Positions 6,828 through 14,424 of a stretch of 29,399 bases of DNA are shown in pieces. This stretch comes from Armatimonas sp043757465. Lineage in GTDB: Bacteria > Armatimonadota > Armatimonadia > Armatimonadales > Armatimonadaceae. The translations under genes were made by a program, and so were the position numbers. The stretch lies in contig NZ_JAYVPL010000035.1 in NCBI RefSeq assembly GCF_043757465.1, positions 1-29,399 on the forward strand, read 5' to 3'. A model generated the notes under the pieces. It was not told the origin of the DNA, searched no databases, and saw nothing but the letters and a program-made list of their open reading frames with translations. How positions within the stretch are numbered: the first letter of the stretch is position 1; each line of letters starts with the position of its first letter.

Positions 6828-7790
6828 TTACGAGATCAGGTACATCAGCGGGAACAGGAAGATCCACACGATGTCAACAAAGTGCCAGTACAGCCCTATC
6901 ATCTCCAAGGGCATGTAGTCGTCCACACACGGGTGCTTCTTCCAGTAGAAGAGTATTAGTAGCCCCATCATCACAATTCCCAATGAGACGTGGATTCCGT
7001 GGAGCCCGGTCATGGAGAAATAAATGCTCATGAACAGACGTGCATGATTCGACTCAGACAAGTAACGCGTGTAGGCCGCATCAGGCACCGAGAATGCAAT
7101 CGTGTCGCCAGGTACAGAGGTCAGCCGTTGATCGATCCCCGAAGCAAGCTTCCTGGTCTGTGTCGCAGGAATCTCCAAGCCCTCTTCCGAGAGTTTCGCT
7201 CCGGCTTTCTCCGCGTCTTTCATCGCCGTCCAAGCAAAGTTTGCGCGGGGATTTTCGTGACCGCCTCCGTGACCGGCGGCATGCTCCGTCTTGAGAATAT
7301 ACAGCGCACGGGCGTAGTTGAAGTTCCGGTCGGGGTAGAGGCCCTCATGGAGTTTGTTGGTGTACTCAAAGTACTTGACCACCATAAAGATCAGCGCACA
7401 CCCAACCACTGTAGTCAACCAGAGGATTGTCTTGATCCGCTGCCCGATCTGGGCATTGTAGACTGCCAGCACCATAAAGAGTGAGCTGGTGAGTAGTACG
7501 GTGGTATTGATCGTCCCCAGCCACGGAAAACCATTGTGCATCCCAAGCCAATTGTACTGGAGCAGAAACTGATGGGCTTCCAGGTAGGTATTGAAGTACA
7601 TGACTCGGTAGAGTGAGTAGGCCAGAAACAGTCCCCCAAAGAACATAATCTCTGTTACCAGAAACGACCACATGCCCACCAGGTAGCTCTCATTTTGCTG
7701 ATCAATGTTCTCGTACTGCATCGAGACGCGCTGACCAGCGCCGTGGGTATGCTCCCCACCCGCGTTGGGCTCTAGAGCGTGCAGACTCAT
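6828..7790 (-). CDS. ctaE: Cytochrome c oxidase subunit III with large soluble insertion
   Basis: Subunit III packs against subunit I and supports proton uptake and stability. Family features: SYLVGMWSFLVTEIMFFGGL at 35-54 (helix with conserved glutamate), helices near 93-112 and 122-142, KYFEYTNKLHEGLYP at 139-153, then SIYFSMTGLHGIHVSLG at 255-271 and a final helix VDIVWIFLFPLMYL. Five membrane helices are expected for this short form. At 320 residues it is much longer than the roughly 200 usual for five-helix bacterial forms; the excess is a hydrophilic block at about 155-248 between KYFEY and the SIYF helix. Start is the ATG that overlaps the ctaD stop by four bases (ATGA), implying coupled translation and fixed stoichiometry. 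Confidence 0.93.
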   Translation of the reverse strand: MSLHALEPNAGGEHTHGAGQRVSMQYENIDQQNESYLVGMWSFLVTEIMFFGGLFLAYSLYRVMYFNTYLEAHQFLLQYNWLGMHNGFPWLGTINTTVLLTSSLFMVLAVYNAQIGQRIKTILWLTTVVGCALIFMVVKYFEYTNKLHEGLYPDRNFNYARALYILKTEHAAGHGGGHENPRANFAWTAMKDAEKAGAKLSEEGLEIPATQTRKLASGIDQRLTSVPGDTIAFSVPDAAYTRYLSESNHARLFMSIYFSMTGLHGIHVSLGIVMMGLLILFYWKKHPCVDDYMPLEMIGLYWHFVDIVWIFLFPLMYLIS

Positions 7791-9538
7791 ACGTGCGTTT
7801 CCTCTCGAACGGGAGCGATCTTCTCTGTGTCGTGATCGTGGGCATGGTCCAGGACATCGTGGGCAGGATGCTCACCGTAGTACTCATACGCTTCCCAGGT
7901 CACGATGGGGATCTCCAGGAAGTTGTGCGTGACAGGTGGAGACGGGATAGTCCACTCCAGCCCGACAGCTCCCCAGGGGTTCGCCAGCGCTTTGGGGCCC
8001 TTGAACCAGGACCACATCAAGTAGCAAGCCGGCATCATGAAGCCAATACCCAGAACCGTGGAGCCCGCTGTTGAGGCAATGTGCCAGATCTGATACTCAG
8101 GGGCGTAGAAGTGGTAGCGGCGCGGCATTCCTAGATATCCCACAATGAACTGCGGGAAGAAAGTCATGTTAAAGCCGACAAACTGAATAATAGCGCTTAG
8201 TTTTGCAGGAAACTCGGGATAGAGCCGCCCTGTCATCTTAGGCCACCAGTAGTGCAGCCCGGCCATGAAACCAAGTAGTGCACCTCCCACCATGACATAG
8301 TGGAAGTGCGCCACCACAAAATACGTTGCTGTCAGGTGGATATCCATTGCCAGGGCCGCCAGAAACATTCCGGTGAGCCCACCAACAACGAAGAGGCCAA
8401 TGAAACCCATGGCAAAGATCATGTGGCTGGAGAGTTCAACACTTCCCTTGAAGATTGTCGCAATCCAGTTAAACACTTTCACGGCGGAGGGCACTGCCAC
8501 TAGGAACGAGATGATCGAGAAGACCATGCTGGAGTACATAGACTGGGCAGTGGCAAACATGTGGTGGCCCCACACGACAAAGCCAAAGGCCGCAATCGCC
8601 AGAGATGACATCGCGACAAACTCATAGCCAAAGATACGCTTTTTACAGTTAGCAGCAATAATCTCATTGATGATTCCTAGTGCGGGAAGCATCATGATAT
8701 AGACCGCAGGATGTGAGTAGAACCAGAACATGTGCTGGAAGAGAACGGGATCACCTCCCAGCTCAGGCGAGAAGAGCCCGAATCCCAGAGTGCGCTCCAC
8801 AAGAACCATGAGTAGGGTCACCGCCACAACGGGCGTCCCCAGCATAATAATAATCGAGGTCGCGTAGATTGCCCAGACAAACAGTGGCAGACGAAACCAA
8901 GTCATACCCGGAGCACGCATCTTGTGCACCGTGACGATAAAGTTTAGCCCCGTGAAGATAGAGGAGAACCCCGCGAAAAAGACCCCCATCAAACACAGCG
9001 CCACATTGCCATTAGCATAGATACTAGAGTAAGGCGTGTAAAACGTCCACCCAGTATCCACTCCCCCTGAGAACAGCGAGATCAAGATCATCGTGCCCCC
9101 TGTCATGTAGACGTACCATGACAGCAGGTTCAGCCGAGGAAAGGCGAGATCACGCGCTCCGATCATCAGCGGAAGTGCAAAGTTAGCGAGAATCGCGGGC
9201 ACCGCCGGGACCAGGAAGAGGAACACCATGATTATCCCGTGTGCCGAGAACACCCGATTGTAGGCCTCACTGGAGAGAATCTGCCCCTTCGGAGCGGTCA
9301 GCTCGAAGCGTACAAGTCCCGCTGCCAGTCCACCCAACAAAAAGAAGGCGGAGACAGAGAAGAGATAGAGAAGCGCAATGCGCTTGTGGTCTACCGTCAG
9401 CAACCAGGATTTGATGGAGTGATCCGTGTTGATGTAGTTCTCATTATCAACTCCATAGGGGCTCTCCCTATGAGCCGCGCGGGCATGATCATGAGATGCT
9501 GTCGGGGTATCGTGGCTATCCAGAGTGCTTACGCTCAT
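7787..9538 (-). CDS. ctaD: Cytochrome c oxidase subunit I (A2-type heme-copper oxidase)
   Basis: The 583-residue catalytic subunit reduces O2 at heme a3-CuB and pumps protons. Visible ligands: H100 (heme a) in SAHGIIMVF; H276 and cross-linking Y280 in FWFYSHPAVYIMMLP; H325-H326 in WGHHMFAT; H411 (heme a3) and H413 (heme a) in VVAHFHYVM. The D-channel entry aspartate is D130 (GARDLAFPR) and the K-channel lysine is K354 (VPSAVKVFNWIA). The glutamate of A1-type enzymes in the HPEVY motif is alanine here, with Y274-S275 one turn before, which is the A2-type arrangement. The usual H-D pair seven or eight residues before the heme a3 histidine (canonical V-x-L-H-D-T-Y) reads L-T-A-T-Y (T403, A404), so the Mg-site residues are absent. 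Start overlaps the ctaC stop by four bases. Confidence 0.97.
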   Translation of the reverse strand: MSVSTLDSHDTPTASHDHARAAHRESPYGVDNENYINTDHSIKSWLLTVDHKRIALLYLFSVSAFFLLGGLAAGLVRFELTAPKGQILSSEAYNRVFSAHGIIMVFLFLVPAVPAILANFALPLMIGARDLAFPRLNLLSWYVYMTGGTMILISLFSGGVDTGWTFYTPYSSIYANGNVALCLMGVFFAGFSSIFTGLNFIVTVHKMRAPGMTWFRLPLFVWAIYATSIIIMLGTPVVAVTLLMVLVERTLGFGLFSPELGGDPVLFQHMFWFYSHPAVYIMMLPALGIINEIIAANCKKRIFGYEFVAMSSLAIAAFGFVVWGHHMFATAQSMYSSMVFSIISFLVAVPSAVKVFNWIATIFKGSVELSSHMIFAMGFIGLFVVGGLTGMFLAALAMDIHLTATYFVVAHFHYVMVGGALLGFMAGLHYWWPKMTGRLYPEFPAKLSAIIQFVGFNMTFFPQFIVGYLGMPRRYHFYAPEYQIWHIASTAGSTVLGIGFMMPACYLMWSWFKGPKALANPWGAVGLEWTIPSPPVTHNFLEIPIVTWEAYEYYGEHPAHDVLDHAHDHDTEKIAPVREETHV

Positions 9539-10608
9539 CTGTATTGTTCTCCTCCGTACATATAGCGGAACTGCTGGTTGTCCGTATCCGCCGGGATAGA
9601 CTCCTGCGCGGGAGCGCCCGATTGCGGCTCTTCCTTTGTTCCCATTGTCTTAATATAGGCATTGACAGCCAAAACGTCGCCCTCAGAGAGAACCCCTTTG
9701 TACGATGGCATCCCCTGCGGCCAACCTGCCAGAGCGAACTCATCAGGGTAGAGAACGGCATTGCGCAAGTAGGCATCGTCTGCGTTCACGACCTTGCCAT
9801 TAACAAGCTGGCGACTCTTCCCAAATATTCCCATCAGAGACGGGCCACGCTTGGCAGCATCCGAGCCGGATCCTCCGTGACAGCCCAGACACTGGTACTT
9901 CTCGTAGAGCCCTTTGCCCTGCTGCGCCAGTGACAGAGCGCCGCGTTTGGACTCGATACCACCAGGACTGACAGCGCGCGTCCCGCCACTGGCGGCCCAC
10001 TTGTCGTAATCTGCACGGCTCATCACGTAGACCCAGCCCCCCATCTCGGAGTGCTGCGTGCCACAGTACATGTTACAGTAGATATGGTACTTTCCAACTT
10101 TGGTAGGCTTTACCCACATCTGAGTGTACTCACCAGGCTGTACCTGCCGCTGCATCCGAAACTCGGGCACGTAGAAGGCATGAATGACATCCTGTGAGAT
10201 CATGGTGAACTTCACGGGTTCGTCCACAGGAATATGGAGCTCGTTGTTCTCCCGAATCCCGTTCGCGTGCTGCATGTGCCACATCCACTGTTTGCCAACC
10301 ACAAAGATCTCCTTGGCGTTCTTTGGCGGCTGGTAGACCTCGCCAAAGAGCTTAGCCGCCCAGACAAAGATCCCCAAGCCCAGCACAAGCGCAGGCAGAG
10401 ACCAGGCGATCTCAAGCCCCGTATGGTGATCCACAGGATTTGAGCGATCGACATTGTTTCCTCGCTGGTAACGTGCTACCAGGAAGATCAGCAGCCCCAT
10501 CACCAGAACGGTAAAAATCACCGTTATAGCGACGAGCACAAAATAGAGCACATCCACATTATTTGCGAACTCCGATGCTGCCGGAGGACGCATAGGCATT
10601 TCACCCAT
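9535..10608 (-). CDS. ctaC: Cytochrome c oxidase subunit II fused to cytochrome c (caa3 type)
   Basis: Two N-terminal membrane helices (about 18-46 and 70-88) are followed by a cupredoxin domain and a C-terminal class I cytochrome c. CuA ligands: H143 (QDVIHAFYVPEF), C178 and C182 (IYCNMYCGTQHSEM), H186 and M189. Residue 180, whose backbone carbonyl binds CuA and which is normally glutamate (C-x-E-x-C), is methionine. The electron-entry aromatic patch is VGKQWMWHMQ. The heme c motif CLGCH is at 240-244 with M300 (GWPQGMPSY) as likely axial ligand. The fused cytochrome replaces a soluble cytochrome c and lets the enzyme take electrons directly from ActE/ActA of Alternative Complex III. The first helix may double as an uncleaved signal; no lipobox is seen. 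ATG at 10608 is six bases after SCO. Confidence 0.96.
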   Translation of the reverse strand: MGEMPMRPPAASEFANNVDVLYFVLVAITVIFTVLVMGLLIFLVARYQRGNNVDRSNPVDHHTGLEIAWSLPALVLGLGIFVWAAKLFGEVYQPPKNAKEIFVVGKQWMWHMQHANGIRENNELHIPVDEPVKFTMISQDVIHAFYVPEFRMQRQVQPGEYTQMWVKPTKVGKYHIYCNMYCGTQHSEMGGWVYVMSRADYDKWAASGGTRAVSPGGIESKRGALSLAQQGKGLYEKYQCLGCHGGSGSDAAKRGPSLMGIFGKSRQLVNGKVVNADDAYLRNAVLYPDEFALAGWPQGMPSYKGVLSEGDVLAVNAYIKTMGTKEEPQSGAPAQESIPADTDNQQFRYMYGGEQYR

Positions 10609-10614
10609 CGGTAA

Positions 10615-11517
10615 TCAAGCCTCTCTGTTGGACGCCTTTGTTGCGGCGTCTCCACCCGAAGTTCGGGTCAACTGTTGCTCCCGGGCATCTCGCCGGAAGT
10701 TGATAATCATAAACGATCCCAGTGCTAAGACGGTCAGGGTTCCCAGAACCTGGACAATCCGAAATGCTGCTAGACCGTACGTATTTCGCTGTGGGTCGTA
10801 GAAGTAGCAGAAGAGAAGGATCTTTTCTGAGACATTTCCGATATGCCCTCTTCCCGCTTCTGTAAGCGAGAGTCGAACATCCTTTGCCAAGTAACTCACA
10901 CCGAAGTGATAACGCGAGATTTTGCCCTGAGGCGTCGCCACAAATGTCGCACTCGCGTGGGCATACTGATCCGTCTTGGCATCGTAAACATATTTATAGC
11001 CTAACACATCTGCCACTGCCCGGATATTTTTTTCATCGCCGGTCAGGAAATGAAACGACTTCTCCGCACCCGCAAGACCCAGTTTACTAATGTACTCTTG
11101 TTTCTTGGCGGACGCGATCTGTGGCGTCTCCCGAGGATTGATAGAGATGACAACGATCTCAAAGTCGCGCCCGATCTGGTACCCCAGTCCCGGCTCGTGC
11201 ATCACGGAGATCATGCCATCCACCATCATCGGACAGGTTCCCGTGCACTTGAAGAACGGCAGCACTAACCAGACTGGCTTCTTGCCAAAGAATTCTTTTA
11301 GTGCAACGGTTCGCCCCAGCTCATCGTGGAATGTAGCCGTCAGCGGAAGTGCTTTATCCAGGTTCTGGTCAATAGCGACATCACGCGCCGCATTGATGCT
11401 CGTGTCAAAACGTGGCTGTGAGCCAGACGGTGCCTGCTGCGACTGCCCTTGAGCAAATGCAGATGGCACGAGCGTTCCCGACGCCGCTAGCAGGGCCAGC
11501 AAATTGCGCCGTGACAT
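10615..11517 (-). CDS. SCO1/SenC/PrrC family copper chaperone with C-terminal membrane anchor
   Basis: A signal sequence (MSRRNLLALLAASGTLVPSAFA) leads into a thioredoxin-fold SCO domain with copper ligands C91 and C95 (FFKCTGTCPMM) and H187 (DQYAHASATFV). SCO proteins deliver or reduce copper for the CuA site of subunit II, fitting the position directly before ctaC. A further hydrophobic helix at about 254-275 (VLGTLTVLALGSFMIINF) followed by RRDAR would anchor the C terminus in the membrane; classical SCO1 is anchored only at the N terminus, while SCO proteins encoded in Alternative Complex III operons often carry this extra helix. The ATG overlaps the upstream stop by one base (TAATG). No other copper chaperone (CtaG) is present in the window. 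Confidence 0.93.
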   Translation of the reverse strand: MSRRNLLALLAASGTLVPSAFAQGQSQQAPSGSQPRFDTSINAARDVAIDQNLDKALPLTATFHDELGRTVALKEFFGKKPVWLVLPFFKCTGTCPMMVDGMISVMHEPGLGYQIGRDFEIVVISINPRETPQIASAKKQEYISKLGLAGAEKSFHFLTGDEKNIRAVADVLGYKYVYDAKTDQYAHASATFVATPQGKISRYHFGVSYLAKDVRLSLTEAGRGHIGNVSEKILLFCYFYDPQRNTYGLAAFRIVQVLGTLTVLALGSFMIINFRRDAREQQLTRTSGGDAATKASNREA

Positions 11518-11954
11518 TAGTGTTCGCCTCCGACGTGCTTCGTGGCTCCCGTATAGTCCCCACTTCCAGGAAAGGAATGGCCTTCCTCTTTTGGGGCTTC
11601 ACCGGTCACGCCCGAGATCCCTCGTGCCGCCAGTGTTGCCTTTGCCTTCCTTAACCCCTCGTGCTTCCCCTCCTCGGAGGCCTTGAAGATTTCCATATCG
11701 AGCTTCGGATCCGCTTGCACCTGAGGGTACGGGGGAGTGCGCGGCGCGGTGACGAAGGCAGGAACATCGCGCTCTAGCTTCTTCCAGTCCGGCGTGAAGA
11801 GCGGGTAGAAAACAAACTGGATCAGGATGATCGAGACAACGACAAACATTGCAAAGATGGACATCCAGCGGACAATGGCAGATAGGTTTACATCCCGGTG
11901 GTCGTAGCCTAGCTCAGGAATCGTGCCCTCGTTAATATCGTTTGAGCCATGCAT
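11517..11954 (-). CDS. Alternative Complex III operon protein, single-TM, unknown function
   Basis: A 145-residue protein with a polar N terminus, one membrane helix at about 29-52 (WMSIFAMFVVVSIILIQFVF), and an extracytoplasmic part containing TPPYPQVQADPKLDMEIF. Proteins with a single helix followed by a P-x-P-x-L/V-Q-x-x-P-x-x-D motif are recurrent in operons combining ActA-F with cytochrome oxidase (recalled pattern). In those, the motif is usually followed by a Y-G-W-V-D segment and I-P-I-D-x-A-M, which I do not see here; the tail instead is Gly/His/Lys rich. The gene has a GGAGG site nine bases before its ATG, lies 2 bases after actF, and overlaps SCO by one base, so it is a coupled member of the operon. 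It could be an accessory subunit or an assembly factor bridging complex III and oxidase. Confidence 0.6.
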   Translation of the reverse strand: MHGSNDINEGTIPELGYDHRDVNLSAIVRWMSIFAMFVVVSIILIQFVFYPLFTPDWKKLERDVPAFVTAPRTPPYPQVQADPKLDMEIFKASEEGKHEGLRKAKATLAARGISGVTGEAPKEEGHSFPGSGDYTGATKHVGGEH

Positions 11955-11956
11955 AG

Positions 11957-13174
11957 TTAGTGCGCCTCCAGAGCGAGCTTAGTGTCCTGAAGCCGAGTGT
12001 CGTGCAGCGGCAAGAGCTCATTTTGTTTCAAGTTTCGAACAAAAAATATCAGCCAGACACCGCCGAGGAAAAGCAAGGCGGCAAGATCAATCCAGATTGT
12101 CGAGAGAACCACAGAGGGGCCCTTGAAGAACGGCACGACTTGCCACCAGACATCCACGATGCGGAAGCAGAAGATCCAGCCCGCGACCCAAATCAGAAGC
12201 TCGGGAGTGCGCTTGGCCTTGCCAGAGAGCAGGGCGAGAAACGGGCCAAAGAACTGGAACACGACAATTGCCAGCCCAACAAAGACCAAGGGGCCTTCAA
12301 AACGCTGGACGAAGAAGACGATCTCCTCGGGCAGGTTCCCCGACCAGATGATCAGGAACTGCGAGAGCGTAAAGTAGCCAAAGATCATCGTGAAGCCAAG
12401 CATCATGTTGCCCAGGTCTTTGGTCAGTACCGGATTCACCGCAGCAGCGTAGGGGCGCTTGGTGCGCATCAGTAGTGTCAGGAATGTCCCGAAGGCGATC
12501 GCCATTAGAATCCCGGTTGCCATGTGCCAAGCCCCATAGAGCGTGGAGAAGAACATCGGGTTTAATGACATTAGCCAGTCCGTGAAGGCGAATGTCAATA
12601 AGATGACGTGCAGGACTCCCATCGGGGGAGCAAAGCTACGGCGTGCTTCCGCCAGGCTCTCGTCCCGACTTGCATCTTGTGCCTTCGAAGAGGCGTTTAG
12701 TCGGCTTAATGTCCATATCCAAAAGGTAAAGTAGACAATGGCGCGAATGAGCCACGCGGTCGGGTTCAGCCACTGCTGCTTCTGAATAGGTAGTTTCTCT
12801 AAGAACGCGGGATCGGCCCAAGGGAAGTAGGACTTATTCACCACAGTCGCAATCGCAATGGGAATAAAGAAAGCGGCCATAAGTAGCAGGTTTTTGTTGC
12901 CCGCCTCCATTACCTTCAGGATAGAGAGACTCCACTGTGACCGAATCGTGTGGTGCAGATAGGTCATGGTCGCACAGCCCAGAGTCAGTGTGAGCCAAAA
13001 GATAAATCCGAAGTGGTAGGCTCCCGCAAAAACCTTGTGCCCCGCGCTCTGATCCGAGAAGTAGCCTGCCGCGAGAGCCGCTCCTCCCAGTATAAACATT
13101 CCCGTCGCGATATTTCCTAGTTTAGTCAGCGTGGGAAGCGCCGAGGGAGCTTCTGTTGTTTGGTGTTCGCTCAT
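11957..13174 (-). CDS. actF: Alternative Complex III membrane subunit ActF (NrfD/PsrC-like)
   Basis: A 405-residue polytopic protein with about ten hydrophobic helices, of the NrfD/PsrC-like quinone-interacting fold. Diagnostic segments are KSYFPWADPAFLEKLPIQKQ, the loop FAFTDWLMSLNPMFFSTLYG, and GNLPEEIVFFVQRFEGPL. In cryo-EM structures of Alternative Complex III, ActC and ActF form two related helix bundles; ActC carries the quinol site and ActF may contribute a proton path. It lies immediately after actE (adjacent, no gap) and two bases before the 145-residue gene. The 405-residue length matches the family. Confidence 0.93.
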   Translation of the reverse strand: MSEHQTTEAPSALPTLTKLGNIATGMFILGGAALAAGYFSDQSAGHKVFAGAYHFGFIFWLTLTLGCATMTYLHHTIRSQWSLSILKVMEAGNKNLLLMAAFFIPIAIATVVNKSYFPWADPAFLEKLPIQKQQWLNPTAWLIRAIVYFTFWIWTLSRLNASSKAQDASRDESLAEARRSFAPPMGVLHVILLTFAFTDWLMSLNPMFFSTLYGAWHMATGILMAIAFGTFLTLLMRTKRPYAAAVNPVLTKDLGNMMLGFTMIFGYFTLSQFLIIWSGNLPEEIVFFVQRFEGPLVFVGLAIVVFQFFGPFLALLSGKAKRTPELLIWVAGWIFCFRIVDVWWQVVPFFKGPSVVLSTIWIDLAALLFLGGVWLIFFVRNLKQNELLPLHDTRLQDTKLALEAH

Positions 13175-13864
13175 TTAGTTTGCGCCTCCCTGAACCGTAT
13201 CCGCTTGCTCCTGCATTATGGCCTCTTTGGTCGGAGCCTTAGCCACAGCCCCCCCCTTCGAGGGCTTAGGAGCCTCGGCAACGGGTACGGACTCGGGAAT
13301 CGTGCCACCAGCGAGTTGGAGCGCACGAACATAAGCGACAACCGCCCAGCGGTCGTTGTAGTCCTGGATGCGCGATGCGTAGCCGTACATCGCCCCTTTA
13401 CCGTGGGTCAGCACATCGTAGATGTGGCCATCCTCCACTTTCAAGAGGCGCGGCTGGAGGAGAGTTGAGGGAAGTTTCTGCCAAAAACCCAGACCACGCT
13501 GCGCAATAAAGCCGTTGCCATTGCCTGTCGTGCCATGGCACGGAGAACAGTACACGATATAGCGCTGTTCGCCACGATCCAGCATTGCCTTCGGGCCACC
13601 GAAGCTCTTAACTGCCTCAGCGGGGATACGCGCGATAAGCTTCGTCCCCTCTTTGCCTGTAGTATAAGCATCGTCGGTGCGCAGCTTGCCCCGGGCAATT
13701 GTCCCCTCGGGCATCGCGCGGCTCGCCTGGCGATCCGTGTAGAAATCGCTCTCGTAGTAGGCCTTCATCTTGGGCTGCTCCCACATATCAATATGACAGC
13801 CGGAGAGTAGCACACTCCCTCCCAAGATCATCAGCCCCAGTGTGTATCGCATGCTTAGTCTCAC
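13175..13864 (-). CDS. actE: Alternative Complex III mono-heme cytochrome c lipoprotein ActE
   Basis: A lipoprotein signal (LMILGGSVLLSGC, lipid-bearing Cys about residue 23) is followed by HIDMWEQPKMKAYYESDF, the conserved ActE opening, and a mono-heme cytochrome c domain with YCSPCHGTTGNG; a methionine in GKGAMYGYAS is the probable axial ligand. It passes electrons from ActA towards the cytochrome c domain of CtaC. The C terminus is Ala/Pro/Lys rich (AEAPKPSKGGAVAKAPTKEA) and probably disordered. The start is GTG at 13864, overlapping the actD stop as TAGTG, supported by GGAGGT nine bases upstream; an in-frame ATG at 13852 is a weaker alternative. Confidence 0.92.
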   Translation of the reverse strand: MRLSMRYTLGLMILGGSVLLSGCHIDMWEQPKMKAYYESDFYTDRQASRAMPEGTIARGKLRTDDAYTTGKEGTKLIARIPAEAVKSFGGPKAMLDRGEQRYIVYCSPCHGTTGNGNGFIAQRGLGFWQKLPSTLLQPRLLKVEDGHIYDVLTHGKGAMYGYASRIQDYNDRWAVVAYVRALQLAGGTIPESVPVAEAPKPSKGGAVAKAPTKEAIMQEQADTVQGGAN

Positions 13865-14424
13865 TAGCGTGCTACCTCCGCAACATTCAGGGCACCCAGG
13901 CCGTTGAGAAATGCCGCTGTCTCATTGGGTTCGTACTTCGGGTCTTTCGTCTCGATGCACAAGAAAAAGCGATCCTGGCTTGCCCGGTCAAAGTTCGGGG
14001 CGTTGAAGATCGGGTGGTGCAGCCGTGGAAGCCCATTGAGCGCCCACTGCGAGATAAATGTCGTCAAGCCCGTACACAGAACCGTGCACTCAAATGTAAC
14101 GGGGAGGAACTGTGGCCACGTGTTGAGTGGCTTGCCCCCAACATTGAGCGGATAGTCAATCACCGCAATATAGTACTGGAGCCCAAAGCCCAGTAGGCAG
14201 CCCGTAATTCCCCCAAAGAAGGCAAACCAAGGAACACGATCGTCGGTGCCATTGGGGAGCGACTCCGCCAGTCCATGAATCGGAAAGGGTGAGTAGGCAT
14301 CGGACTTAGAGTATCCCGCCGCCGTCGCTCGTTTCGTTGCCGCCAAGAGTTCATCGGCGGAGTCGAACTCCGCCACCATCCCATAGATAGGGTTCTCTAC
14401 TGGCCCATGACCGTGTCCTGCCAT
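13864..14424 (-). CDS. actD: Alternative Complex III subunit ActD (DUF3341)
   Basis: The 186-residue protein opens with IYGMVAEFDSADELLAATKR and YSKSDAYSPFPIHGL, the ferredoxin-like DUF3341 domain, followed by two membrane helices (about 74-97 VPWFAFFGGITGCLLGFGLQ, and about 112-135 in the PVTFECTVLCTGLTTFISQ region) and a short C-terminal tail. DUF3341 is found only as the ActD subunit of Alternative Complex III; it caps the membrane part on the cytoplasmic side. Both ends overlap neighbours by one base or so (TAATG with actC, TAGTG with actE), so translation is coupled. Confidence 0.93.
   Translation of the reverse strand: MAGHGHGPVENPIYGMVAEFDSADELLAATKRATAAGYSKSDAYSPFPIHGLAESLPNGTDDRVPWFAFFGGITGCLLGFGLQYYIAVIDYPLNVGGKPLNTWPQFLPVTFECTVLCTGLTTFISQWALNGLPRLHHPIFNAPNFDRASQDRFFLCIETKDPKYEPNETAAFLNGLGALNVAEVAR

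Noticed and set aside
6990..7484. A 164-residue plus-strand frame opposite ctaE
   Set aside because: It is antisense to well-supported ctaE, has no homologous motif and no ribosome-binding site.
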